Position numbers and translations under genes: made by a program | From: an uncultured Draconibacterium sp. | Lineage (GTDB): Bacteria > Bacteroidota > Bacteroidia > Bacteroidales > Prolixibacteraceae | Length of the DNA: 64,000 nt | Reading direction: 5' to 3' | Assembly: GCF_963676815.1 (NCBI RefSeq) | Contig: NZ_OY781365.1 | Span: 4,746,501-4,810,500 of the forward strand | The notes under the pieces: generated by a model | Databases searched by the model: none | The model's input: only the letters and a program-made list of their open reading frames with translations | What the model was told of the DNA's origin: nothing | Shown: positions 35,571 through 43,932 of the stretch, in pieces | Position numbering within the stretch: position 1 is the first letter of the stretch | How the letters are laid out: each line of letters starts with the position of its first letter

Positions 35571-37235
35571 TTATTGTTTATTATATGGAAATCCTGCTTT
35601 ATCAAGAATTTCATATTTCCATCTATGTTTATCATTATTCCACCTCTTACTTTGACTCCGCAATTGAGCCATATCATCACGCATTTTCTTAAGTTCTTTC
35701 TTTTCCTTATCGGTCAGGTTTTTAATTTTCCCACTATTAGTCCACTCTTCAATTTTTTTCCAACTTTCAATTTTATTTTCTATTCCGATTCTGTGTTTTT
35801 GTTTTTCCCATTCCCATTCAATGCCATTCTTTGCGAGTAATTCGCCAAGCATTTCGATTCTGATTTCGCTTATTAAATCGTTTCTGTTTTCTCTTTCCTG
35901 TCTCGTTTTTAAAGTCATTTGGTCATTTAACCAGTGACCAAGTGTTGTTTTTTGAGAAGGTACTGTATTCGCGTTTTTCTTTTTTTTATAATAATTTTCA
36001 AGTTCGACTAAATTATCAGCCCATTTTTCATCCTTAGGTCTGCTACCCGCTATTGAAGCATCCCATAAGAAATTTATAGAATTCATTTTATCCTCTTCAT
36101 ATTGTGTCCATAAAGGCGTGTAATTTCCTTTTCGTCTTTGTTTTTGCATGACACACCAAGTTGCAAGATTATAATATGGATTTGATTTATTAGTGAATTG
36201 CGGAACATGTGTGTATTTACTAGTCGGGGTTACTTTGTTTCTGTAGTCAACCAATTTCTGAAAATCTTTATCCCACTTAATTAATCTTTTTCGCAGAATA
36301 CCCACTCCCGAAAATGGAAAATCAACGCTTCTTAATATATTTTCAATGTCTTTAGGTAACCCTTTTTTATTATAAAGTGCGTGCATCTTCTGATACCATC
36401 GAAACAGTTCTCTATCATCAGTATGTTTACTTACAATTCCTGATGGTCTAACGTCCCTTTTATAATTAACATAACGGTCGAGTAAAGTCTCGAATCTTTC
36501 ATAATCGCCAGAAGTAAAACGCCGTTCTTTATATTTGTTCTTTTGGTGTTTTTGTTCAAACCCAGTTTCAATATCAAATTTTGGTATTTCGATACGTTCA
36601 TCCTGTTCTTCTTGGTTTTCTCCATCATTTGTTTTTGGTTCAGTTTTTTTGCCTCCACGTTGAAACTGATTAAAAAGTAAGTTTTGTTTTATTAGCTCAT
36701 TTAGTAAGTTTTCGTCAAGTGGTTTAAGTTTTTCGGAATTAAGATTTAATAAATCAGCGTAATAATCTTTTATCTCTGCAAGTACATTTTGTCCTTGTTT
36801 GTCAGTGGCAGTGAAAAAATCAAGTTGAATCGATGACTCAATATTGTTTCTTATTCCAGAGCTAGTGAGATTAGAAGAACCAATTATTATCCGAGCATGT
36901 TTTGGACCTTCAAATATGAATAATTTTGGATGGTAAGTTATATATTGTTTTTTATCGTGATATATATAAGTTTCAATGTTTTCATGAATTAAGTATTCCA
37001 ATGCTTCTTTTGAAGTTCCTCTATTGTCAACTCCTATAAAAAATCTTATCTGCTTATAATTTTCCCGTGCTTTTTTAATAAAAGGCGCAAGCAATTTTAC
37101 ACCCGAAATTGCGGCAAATGCAACAAATCCATTAAAAACTTCATATTTAGAACTTTCAAATGAAACAGCAAGTTGCTTTCCAACATTGAATTTGTTTTCT
37201 GAATCAAGTCCATGTCCTAAAAATTTAGCTTTCAT
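35571..37235 (-). CDS. PLD-family nuclease-like protein
   Basis: A 554-residue protein. Residues 1-180 hold a phospholipase-D-like nuclease domain with the HxK motif at His102-Lys104 and the associated Ser120/Asn122 of IIGSSNLTSSG, as in NgoFVII/BfiI-type and DEAD-helicase-linked PLD nucleases. Only one HKD motif is present, so a dimer is expected. The remainder (200-554) is a charged helical region with an aromatic tail that I do not recognise. It lies downstream of a type IIG-like restriction-methylase, with a repeat element between them, so a defence role is likely but the two genes may not form one system. Confidence 0.72.
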   Translation of the reverse strand: MKAKFLGHGLDSENKFNVGKQLAVSFESSKYEVFNGFVAFAAISGVKLLAPFIKKARENYKQIRFFIGVDNRGTSKEALEYLIHENIETYIYHDKKQYITYHPKLFIFEGPKHARIIIGSSNLTSSGIRNNIESSIQLDFFTATDKQGQNVLAEIKDYYADLLNLNSEKLKPLDENLLNELIKQNLLFNQFQRGGKKTEPKTNDGENQEEQDERIEIPKFDIETGFEQKHQKNKYKERRFTSGDYERFETLLDRYVNYKRDVRPSGIVSKHTDDRELFRWYQKMHALYNKKGLPKDIENILRSVDFPFSGVGILRKRLIKWDKDFQKLVDYRNKVTPTSKYTHVPQFTNKSNPYYNLATWCVMQKQRRKGNYTPLWTQYEEDKMNSINFLWDASIAGSRPKDEKWADNLVELENYYKKKKNANTVPSQKTTLGHWLNDQMTLKTRQERENRNDLISEIRIEMLGELLAKNGIEWEWEKQKHRIGIENKIESWKKIEEWTNSGKIKNLTDKEKKELKKMRDDMAQLRSQSKRWNNDKHRWKYEILDKAGFPYNKQ

Positions 37236-37259
37236 TGTGTATTGTCTTTTTTAAACTTG

Positions 37260-37397
37260 GCGTTAACGGTCACTTGTATGTGGTCGGGCGGGATTTCGAA
37301 GAGAAATCCTGTCAGACCCGCAGGAAAGTGGGCACGAGGTATGACTTGTCAGACCGCTAAAACCCCCGCCTGCCATATACAATTTGTTACAAACTGG
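37260..37397. repeat. Cassette-border inverted-repeat element B (attC-like)
   Basis: Borders GTTAACGGT (37262-37270) and TTTGTTA-N4-CTGG (ending 37397). Inner arms 37273-37292 and 37365-37382 pair with one bulged base and G-U-tolerant differences. An internal GGATTTC/GAAATCC stem follows the left arm. The flank outside the left border shares a CAAG-TT-TAAAAAA-GACAA pattern (minus strand) with element C. Confidence 0.78.
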
Positions 37398-37524
37398 CTT
37401 TTATTTTTTGGTATTTTAATTTTCATATTTCCACGAATTTTATCCGGTCAAAGCGTCGGCAAGACATACTCTTTTGCAATTTTTGGGTTAGCGGTGGCTT
37501 GTGCGAGTTGCAAATGTGTATGGC

Positions 37525-40500
37525 TTAAGCGGTGGCTGCTTCCACTATCTTTATTTCAGCTTCAGTCAAATCATAGATACTATAAACAAGTTGATTAATA
37601 TTATTTTCGTACCTATCTCTCAATTCATTAGAATCCTCTCTGATTATTAGCTCAACATTTTCAGTTATCTCTCTAACCTTAGTTAAATTATTTGGTATAA
37701 GAAATTTTTCAATTGTCGTTTTTTTGAAAACGTAAGCTCCACCTGCCGTTTTCTCTCCAACTATGGAAAAATAAAATTGATATAGTTTTGAGTTAAACAA
37801 GGCTAAGATGAATTTTAATGGTATTGTTTCAGATGTAAGAAAAAAAGAAGAGCTAGTCAATAAATGACCTTCATTATCATAGGCAAAATCCCAACCACCA
37901 GAAATTAACCCCCAAACTATTTTCTCTTCATTAAATAATGGGTAGTAGCTCGCTGCGCAACGTTGTAAAGCATACCATTCATAGCGTTTCCCTGTTTCTG
38001 ATTTATTTCTATTACTTAATTCTGTTTTAAAAGACTGCAAATGTTTGTATTCGTTATAATATTTATCCTTAAAAGTATTTTCTGCTAGTTCACTTGCACC
38101 GCTAATACTTTCATCTGCGTGAAGTGGATAATGCCAAGGAACAAAAAGAAGTTTTAAGTTATTTTTCTCAATTTTATAGCGGTGGATGTCCTTACCTCTT
38201 AAAAAGTTTCTAGCTAAATCTGAATCAATTAAATTGTTAGTTTCATTTATAATAAATGCAGCATCAAAACCAGTTGTAATACCTCTTTTTATCTGAATTG
38301 AATCAAACGAGCTTAATTCATTTCCTTTCTTTTTCATTTTGGAAATTATAGCTTGTTCTTCAATTCTATTGAATAGCCAAAAATCATTTGATAACAAAGA
38401 ATTATCTATGTTGGTGAATTTATTTTCTTTTTGAGAATTAAATTTTTCTTGTGTTATATCCTCATTGTTAAACTCTAAATAATCAAATGTTAGATTTGGC
38501 GAACTTTTTTCCATTGTAAGAATAACGCTTGATACTAAAGCTTCATCAAAAATTGGAACCATTTCAAAGTTTACCATTTTGTTCATTTTGAATTGACTCA
38601 AATAAGTTCTTAAAAGCTTACCATATTCAGTATTAAAAAATTTATTTGTGTTTATAAAAGCAAAATGCCCATTTTCTTTTAAAAGGTTAAATGCTTTCTC
38701 AAAGAAGAATATACTTAAGTCTGCTGTCCCTGAATAAACTGAATACCATTTGCTGAATAAAGCTGTATTTCCTTTTGATTTACGTTGTTGAACATATGGG
38801 GGATTACCAATAATTACATCAAATCCTAAAAATTCACCAGCGTCATTTAAAACTTCAGGGAATTCAAATCGCCATTCAAAAGCATTTTCATAAATAATAT
38901 TAGCTTCTATCGAATCTCTTTCTTCCTCTAACTTTTTGAGATTTAAGGAAGCCTTTTCTAAGTCTTTTAAAAGCTTTTTATTTATTTTTTCACCCCATTG
39001 TTTTTTAGTATTTATCTCAAATGCAATTTTATCAACTTTTGTTCTTGCATTCCTTATTTTCTTTTTGAACGGATTATCAATGTTTGTTTTAAAGTCAGAT
39101 TTAATTGTCGCAATTAATTCTTCCATATCATGCTTCTGTTCTTTGCTTTGAGCATTTCGATAGGTGTCAACTGCAATTTTATAATTATCAATAGACCATT
39201 TACTGCTTTTTAGTGCTGTTTTAAGGTCAGAATCTAAGCTAAATCTGCTAATTAGTGAATTTCCACATTTAATATTTATGTCAATGTTTGGAAGTGTTTC
39301 TAGTTCACTTCTATTTTTGTAATAGGCATTTTTTAGCAATTCAATCCAAAGACGTAATCGACAAATTTTTACTGAATTAGGATTGATATCTACTCCAAAT
39401 AAACAGTTTTCAATAATAGTTTGCTTTTCGTGAAACAGGGTCTCTTGAATGCGTTGGCTTTCTTTGCTATTTGGGTTGTATTCAAACAGTTCTCCATCTT
39501 CATCTGTAACAATCAATTCGTCATTGACAACTTCAAATTGATATTCTTTTAGGCGTTTGCCATCTCTATCTTGTAAAATTTTTAGGTCATTTTTAATGGC
39601 TACTATTTCATTAAGAGCAGAAACTAAAAAATGTCCTGAACCAACAGCAGGGTCACAAATTTTCAAACCATTAATAATTCTATTTGCTTCCTCTCTATCA
39701 TCAATTTTATCGTAAAGTGAATCAATGTCTTCACAATTCCAGTTTTTGAATTCATTAAATTTTTGAACAACCGCTTTTCTAATGGTCTCATTGCACATAT
39801 ACATAGTGATGAAACCTGGTGTAAAGAACGAACCGTCCTTATAACCATTTATTTTCTCAAAAATTAATCCAAGAACTGAAGCATTAATTAATGTTTTATT
39901 GTCTTCTTGAATTTCTTCAGAACCTTCACTACTAAAATCATAAGCATTTAGAAACTCAAATAAATATTCAAGTGTACTTAAATTGCCCGTTCGTTTTTTC
40001 CCGTTTTCTCTTTTTAAAACGGTTGATGAATAAATAGGAATTGTTTTATCATCCCGTAAATTACTAATAAATAAAGTTCCATGCTCAATTTCTGTTGGTT
40101 CAAAAAGCGAACTATTTAAATAAGGGACTTTTGCAAAAAGTTCTGAAACATCCTCGTTTCTTTCTGATTGTTTTATAGCAAGAACTTGAAAGAAAAGACT
40201 GTCTAAATCATCATAATTTTGAATTTTATGAATGTTTAGAAATTCATAGGTTTTATCTCCTTTATTGTAGGTTTTTAGTTGGGCTTCTAACAGTTTAAGA
40301 AAAAGAATTCTATTTATCCACGTAATACTTAACTCAAGACCAACATTAAATAAACGTTCTTCTTTAGTTTTACCAAAATGACTTGGATTATTGAGTCTAT
40401 TTATTTTATCTAAACTTTCTAGTTGAATTATTGCATTTTCAAGTAATGCACCTGTGTTTCTTTCACCTGTCTTGTTTCTTCCTATTACTTTCTTACTACC

Positions 40501-41298
40501 GTCTTTTGTCTCAGATAGTCCAATAATATGTAACAATTCACCATAAAACTGACTGTCAAGACTATTGCTGTCATTTTTAAAAGGAAGTTTTAATAAATGT
40601 TCAGGTGAGAGCAATTTAAAAAGCGAAATAAGTTTGTTGTCGTCTTTTGGATTATGATTACGAAGTGGTTTTTCGTATTCTCGAATATCAAAAAACGTAA
40701 ATTCAATTTCGTGTTTTAAGTCATTTATAAAAGGTTCTGCAATTTCTTTGTAGAAGAATTCTGTTGTTTTACCAGTTAATCTTCCATTTTCAAAATCGTT
40801 GAATTGTTTAACTAAACCTTTGTTTTGGCTAAATTGCTTTTCAAAAATGTTGGAATCAAAAATAAACCATTCGTTAATATTTGTCGCAACTAAATATTTT
40901 ATTTCGAGATTTTTATTTGTAATTCGTTCTCGTAGATAATACAGCACTAACTCTTGAAATGCTTTTACATTGATTTTATCTTTTGTTAGCATTTCTGCTT
41001 TGTTGGTTGGTTTTTTTGCTTCAATTATTACACCAACAGTACTTTTTGCTTTATTTCCGTTATGGATTACAAGGTCATTTCTTCCTTTTGTGTTAATGAA
41101 ATAATTTGGTTCGTAGTAGGTTTTCTTTAAAAAGTCGGAAACCAAGTTTTTGTGAAATTCTTCTGATTCCGTTTCATTTGTGCGGTCGAGTAGCTGAATC
41201 AAATTTGCCTTGAAACTTTCAATTTCTGTTCTGTTTGGTTTTATTTTTAAAAAGGCTTTATTGATTGCCTTTCTTGGTTTCAAGATTTTTATTTCCAT
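37525..41298 (-). CDS. Type IIG-like restriction-modification enzyme (Eco57I-type methylase with N-terminal nuclease)
   Basis: A 1257-residue fusion. Residues about 50-100 fit a PD-(D/E)XK nuclease core (Asp75 in NDLVI, Glu93 and Lys95 in IIEAKKP). The adenine methylase core has SAM motif I DPAVGSGHF at Asp549 and catalytic NPPY at Asn832. The C-terminal about 350 residues (RGKDIHRYKI..., WGLISGGWDFAY) fit a target-recognition region like those of Eco57I/TaqI-type enzymes. Such proteins methylate and cut DNA from one polypeptide, protecting against phage. AT-rich composition suggests transfer. The stretch just after the stop also contains a degenerate ACCGCTAAC border. Confidence 0.88.
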   Translation of the reverse strand: MEIKILKPRKAINKAFLKIKPNRTEIESFKANLIQLLDRTNETESEEFHKNLVSDFLKKTYYEPNYFINTKGRNDLVIHNGNKAKSTVGVIIEAKKPTNKAEMLTKDKINVKAFQELVLYYLRERITNKNLEIKYLVATNINEWFIFDSNIFEKQFSQNKGLVKQFNDFENGRLTGKTTEFFYKEIAEPFINDLKHEIEFTFFDIREYEKPLRNHNPKDDNKLISLFKLLSPEHLLKLPFKNDSNSLDSQFYGELLHIIGLSETKDGSKKVIGRNKTGERNTGALLENAIIQLESLDKINRLNNPSHFGKTKEERLFNVGLELSITWINRILFLKLLEAQLKTYNKGDKTYEFLNIHKIQNYDDLDSLFFQVLAIKQSERNEDVSELFAKVPYLNSSLFEPTEIEHGTLFISNLRDDKTIPIYSSTVLKRENGKKRTGNLSTLEYLFEFLNAYDFSSEGSEEIQEDNKTLINASVLGLIFEKINGYKDGSFFTPGFITMYMCNETIRKAVVQKFNEFKNWNCEDIDSLYDKIDDREEANRIINGLKICDPAVGSGHFLVSALNEIVAIKNDLKILQDRDGKRLKEYQFEVVNDELIVTDEDGELFEYNPNSKESQRIQETLFHEKQTIIENCLFGVDINPNSVKICRLRLWIELLKNAYYKNRSELETLPNIDINIKCGNSLISRFSLDSDLKTALKSSKWSIDNYKIAVDTYRNAQSKEQKHDMEELIATIKSDFKTNIDNPFKKKIRNARTKVDKIAFEINTKKQWGEKINKKLLKDLEKASLNLKKLEEERDSIEANIIYENAFEWRFEFPEVLNDAGEFLGFDVIIGNPPYVQQRKSKGNTALFSKWYSVYSGTADLSIFFFEKAFNLLKENGHFAFINTNKFFNTEYGKLLRTYLSQFKMNKMVNFEMVPIFDEALVSSVILTMEKSSPNLTFDYLEFNNEDITQEKFNSQKENKFTNIDNSLLSNDFWLFNRIEEQAIISKMKKKGNELSSFDSIQIKRGITTGFDAAFIINETNNLIDSDLARNFLRGKDIHRYKIEKNNLKLLFVPWHYPLHADESISGASELAENTFKDKYYNEYKHLQSFKTELSNRNKSETGKRYEWYALQRCAASYYPLFNEEKIVWGLISGGWDFAYDNEGHLLTSSSFFLTSETIPLKFILALFNSKLYQFYFSIVGEKTAGGAYVFKKTTIEKFLIPNNLTKVREITENVELIIREDSNELRDRYENNINQLVYSIYDLTEAEIKIVEAATA

Positions 41299-41479
41299 TT
41301 AGAGTTTTCTAGTTGTAAGATTTTAAATTTAATTCTTTCTACTCAATATCATTCCGAGCGTTGGCAAAAAATAGCTCTTTTGGTTTTTTAAGGTCAGTAA
41401 TTTTGTGTGTCGGCAAAAAACCAAATGTGCTATTTGTGTGCAGGCAGTTGCCATTGTTTGTCTTTTTTTAAGCTTGTTT
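41299..41479 (-). other. Leader region of the restriction-methylase gene
   Basis: About 180 bases between element C and the methylase ATG, with AT-rich stretches and a TTTTTTGCCGACACAC segment on the minus strand that resembles the TTGCCGACGC segment after the methylase stop. No clear promoter was recognised. Confidence 0.35.
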
Positions 41480-41613
41480 GTAACGGTTGGTACATGTTGC
41501 GGAGCGGATTTCGGAGCTCGTTCCTGTCCGCCAGGACGGAACGATGATGCGAGAGCCGCAGTTACAAAACCGAACCAACCCCGTTCTGAAATATGTACTT
41601 TGTTATGGGCTGG
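41480..41613. repeat. Cassette-border inverted-repeat element C (attC-like)
   Basis: Borders TAACGGT (41481-41487) and TTTGTTA-N4-CTGG (ending 41613). Arms 41489-41507 and 41581-41599 pair along 19 positions; nearly every difference is a purine or pyrimidine transition compatible with G-U pairing. An internal CGTTCC/GGAACG hairpin lies at about 41519-41543. The stop codon of the next gene directly follows the right border. Confidence 0.8.
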
Positions 41614-41616
41614 TTT

Positions 41617-42174
41617 TTAATGTTTTCCAATTATAGGATTCATTTGTTTTGCTAGTTCAATCTCAAATATTGAAATCAAATCAGACATGTTTTCATCAAA
41701 TTCACAAAGGTGTACAACAAGTTTAAGGTTTAATCCTTTTGACCAGTAAAACAGTTGTAACCCTTGCGTTTTATCTACTTTGTAAAAGCCTAAATGTTGT
41801 ATCATTCGCCCCCAAACCGTTTTTTTTACTTTTCCAACGTATAAGCATTTAGAGTTTATATCAAAATGTTTTTTTATTGCAGGTGTCCTTTTTGAGCTTG
41901 GTGAAGCTGAATAGTTTTCAAAATACTCTCGAATTTTTACATTGTCTGTATTTGATTTAATTTCAATCCAGTATAGAGTTGGTCCTTTGAGTTTTTCTAG
42001 GCTTTTGAAAACATCTCTAAATTCTATTGAATCACGAATGTCTATATAATTGTAATCCTTTAAACATTCGCAATCAATCTCAAATGTGTAGTTTCGTTTA
42101 ATTCCATTCGATTTTAATGCTGCTAATGCAGTATTTAATTTTGAAGTAATTATATCGATAAAATTATCTATCAT
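41617..42174 (-). CDS. GIY-YIG nuclease-like protein
   Basis: A 185-residue cytoplasmic protein whose second half fits a GIY-YIG endonuclease core. TLYWIEI (about 66-72) could be the first strand, CLYVGKV (about 110-116) the YIG strand, WGRMIQH the conserved Arg and His, and FEIELAKQMNPIIGKH the catalytic Glu followed by the Asn/Pro end. The spacing between the two strands is longer than in typical members. If active it would nick or cut DNA; it could instead be a catalytically altered relative. It is bounded on the 3' side by element C. Confidence 0.6.
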   Translation of the reverse strand: MIDNFIDIITSKLNTALAALKSNGIKRNYTFEIDCECLKDYNYIDIRDSIEFRDVFKSLEKLKGPTLYWIEIKSNTDNVKIREYFENYSASPSSKRTPAIKKHFDINSKCLYVGKVKKTVWGRMIQHLGFYKVDKTQGLQLFYWSKGLNLKLVVHLCEFDENMSDLISIFEIELAKQMNPIIGKH

Positions 42175-42217
42175 ATTTAGTGAATTTGTAATTTTAAAAT
42201 CGTTCTAAATCATTTCA

Positions 42218-43618
42218 TCAGAGACCTAATTTTTCATTGCTATACGCTGTTTGAAGAACTACAAATTCATGTAGATTAATATCTTCGTTAGTTAATTGCG
42301 AATAAAAGAATTCTGTTTGTGTATATGGCAACTTTCTTATTTTTGCCATAATCGCATTACAAGCTTTTGTGTCTTTCTCCCATTCCTCCATTCGGTCATA
42401 AGTCAACAAAAATGATTTATAACGTTTTATGTGATTCCCTAATTTAACCGCAATTTCTCCTGCGGCTTCGTTATATTTTCTAAACTGGTTAACACTTGCT
42501 TCCATTTTTTCTATTATCGATACATCTTTTTCCATAAGTTTGACAAAAACATCTGGAGTTAAAACACATTGATGACCATTGTATTTGACACCGTTAGAAC
42601 CATTAATCGTAATCTCTTCAAATCCTTTTTCTTTCATTATTTCTTGAAATTCAATTAATGTTGGCTGAAGACACCAACTGTTAAAAATATCTCCAAGTGC
42701 CAAATACATTTTTTCATTTTCAAGACTCTTGATTAAATAGGCTGTGTTATTTTCTATATCGCTAGAAGCGACGTAAAGTGATATATCTGAAATATTATAC
42801 TCATTATAATATTCTCTTAAAGTTTCAGTTTTTATTAATTCCCTTTTTTTAAATTTTCTAAAATCTTCTTTAAGCATGCAATACCCATCATCATATTTAT
42901 AATTAATGCCAATAAAAGTACCACTTAGAGTTTTAGCAACATCAACAGTATCCATAACCATTATTTCTCGAGTAACAATCTCGTTGGTTGGGATATAATC
43001 ATAAATCGTTTCAGATATTGTATTGTTCTCGGCAGATATATATCCTCCTTTACCAATCTGTCTGTTATATTGGTTTAATTGAGGTCGGATTTTACTAATT
43101 ATTATATTTGCTTCTTCTCCTGCTGAATTTGCTTGTTGTAGTATTTCATCAATTTTAGCGATGTTTGCTTTAGCTTGCTTTATTGCTAAAGAATATTTGC
43201 CAGAAGTATTTTGTTGTAGTGCCGAACCTGCCGCATCAAGATGCTTTTTTGCTGTTTTTATGTTTGCCCACCTGTCAGAAGATTCTAATGAGCCAAGAAC
43301 TCCTTTGTCTACAGCATCTGAAAGATATTTTTTTGCGTAATCATAATGGTTTTTTGTTGTAGTAGATAAACATTTTTGCTGCGCAGAGTTAATCAAAGTT
43401 TCACAGGAATCTATTTTTTGTTGAATTTTTAAATATTCAGGATTTGGTATTGATTTGTATTCGTATGTCATTGTTTTAAAATTTTCCTTTTTAATTTCGA
43501 AAACTTTAACGTCCTGTGTCGATTTGTTGCGTAAGCTATCAACGATACGATATTCTCTAATTTGTGAAAATCCAAGAGAAGAGAGAATTAAGAGTAGAAA
43601 AGTAAAAGTTGTTTTCAT
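42218..43618 (-). CDS. Exported helical protein of unknown function
   Basis: A 466-residue protein with a signal peptide (TFTFLLLILSSLGFSQ). Residues about 70-190 are helical and coiled-coil-like with Ala/Lys-rich heptads (AKKHLDAAGSALQQ, AIKQAKANIAKIDEILQQANSA). The C-terminal half has a mixed domain (NTAYLIKSLENEKMYLALGDIF, YKSFLLTYDRMEEWEKDTKACN). I do not recognise a family. It is the rightmost minus-strand member of the cassette-like series and begins about 40 bases from a border-like motif at 43656-43680. A role in envelope or surface function is inferred from export only. Confidence 0.6.
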   Translation of the reverse strand: MKTTFTFLLLILSSLGFSQIREYRIVDSLRNKSTQDVKVFEIKKENFKTMTYEYKSIPNPEYLKIQQKIDSCETLINSAQQKCLSTTTKNHYDYAKKYLSDAVDKGVLGSLESSDRWANIKTAKKHLDAAGSALQQNTSGKYSLAIKQAKANIAKIDEILQQANSAGEEANIIISKIRPQLNQYNRQIGKGGYISAENNTISETIYDYIPTNEIVTREIMVMDTVDVAKTLSGTFIGINYKYDDGYCMLKEDFRKFKKRELIKTETLREYYNEYNISDISLYVASSDIENNTAYLIKSLENEKMYLALGDIFNSWCLQPTLIEFQEIMKEKGFEEITINGSNGVKYNGHQCVLTPDVFVKLMEKDVSIIEKMEASVNQFRKYNEAAGEIAVKLGNHIKRYKSFLLTYDRMEEWEKDTKACNAIMAKIRKLPYTQTEFFYSQLTNEDINLHEFVVLQTAYSNEKLGL

Positions 43619-43655
43619 TTAATCTGGTTTTAATTTATTGATTGGGTGTCGATTT

Positions 43656-43680
43656 AAACTTGCCCATAACTAGTGTGTAT
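43656..43680. other. Possible cassette border D
   Basis: AAACTTG followed by TAAC and TGTGTAT resembles the left border and first arm of element B (AAACTTGG-GTTAACGG-TTGTATG). No matching right arm with TTTGTTA-N4-CTGG was found to its right, so it may be a half site or the outer end of the series. Confidence 0.35.
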
Positions 43681-43715
43681 CATCATTGTTGTTATATCGT
43701 TTATAGCGTTTTTAA

Positions 43716-43756
43716 AAGTGTTGTTATCCGCCCAAAATGGAGGTATAACAACACTT
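43716..43756. repeat. Perfect 12-bp inverted repeat
   Basis: AAGTGTTGTTAT (43716-43727) and ATAACAACACTT (43745-43756) are perfect inverted copies with a 17-base centre that includes short CC/GG pairing. No T-run follows. It may be an operator, a recombination site or a remnant of a mobile element. The rest of the gap up to the tandem array (43757-43932) shows nothing else. Confidence 0.65.
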
Positions 43757-43932
43757 ATTATGCTTAATACATTTTTTTGCTATTTCAGGGTATGTATTCA
43801 ACGGCTACGGTTTTTATTCGAAGGCTAAAGTTAACAATATAAAAAGATAAAACAACACTGGTTTAATTCCTCTTTAGCCCTATGCCTTATAACACGCGAC
43901 GTTCAGATAATTGCCCAAAACACAAAAACACG

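Noticed and set aside
35571..41298. BREX or type I restriction system
   Set aside because: No PglZ, BrxL, HsdR or HsdS partner is present; the methylase carries its own nuclease-like N-terminus, fitting type IIG.
34914..43618. Classical class 1-type or Vibrio-type chromosomal integron
   Set aside because: No integrase gene is present and the border bases do not fit the strict GTTRRRY consensus; only an attC-like folding element is claimed.
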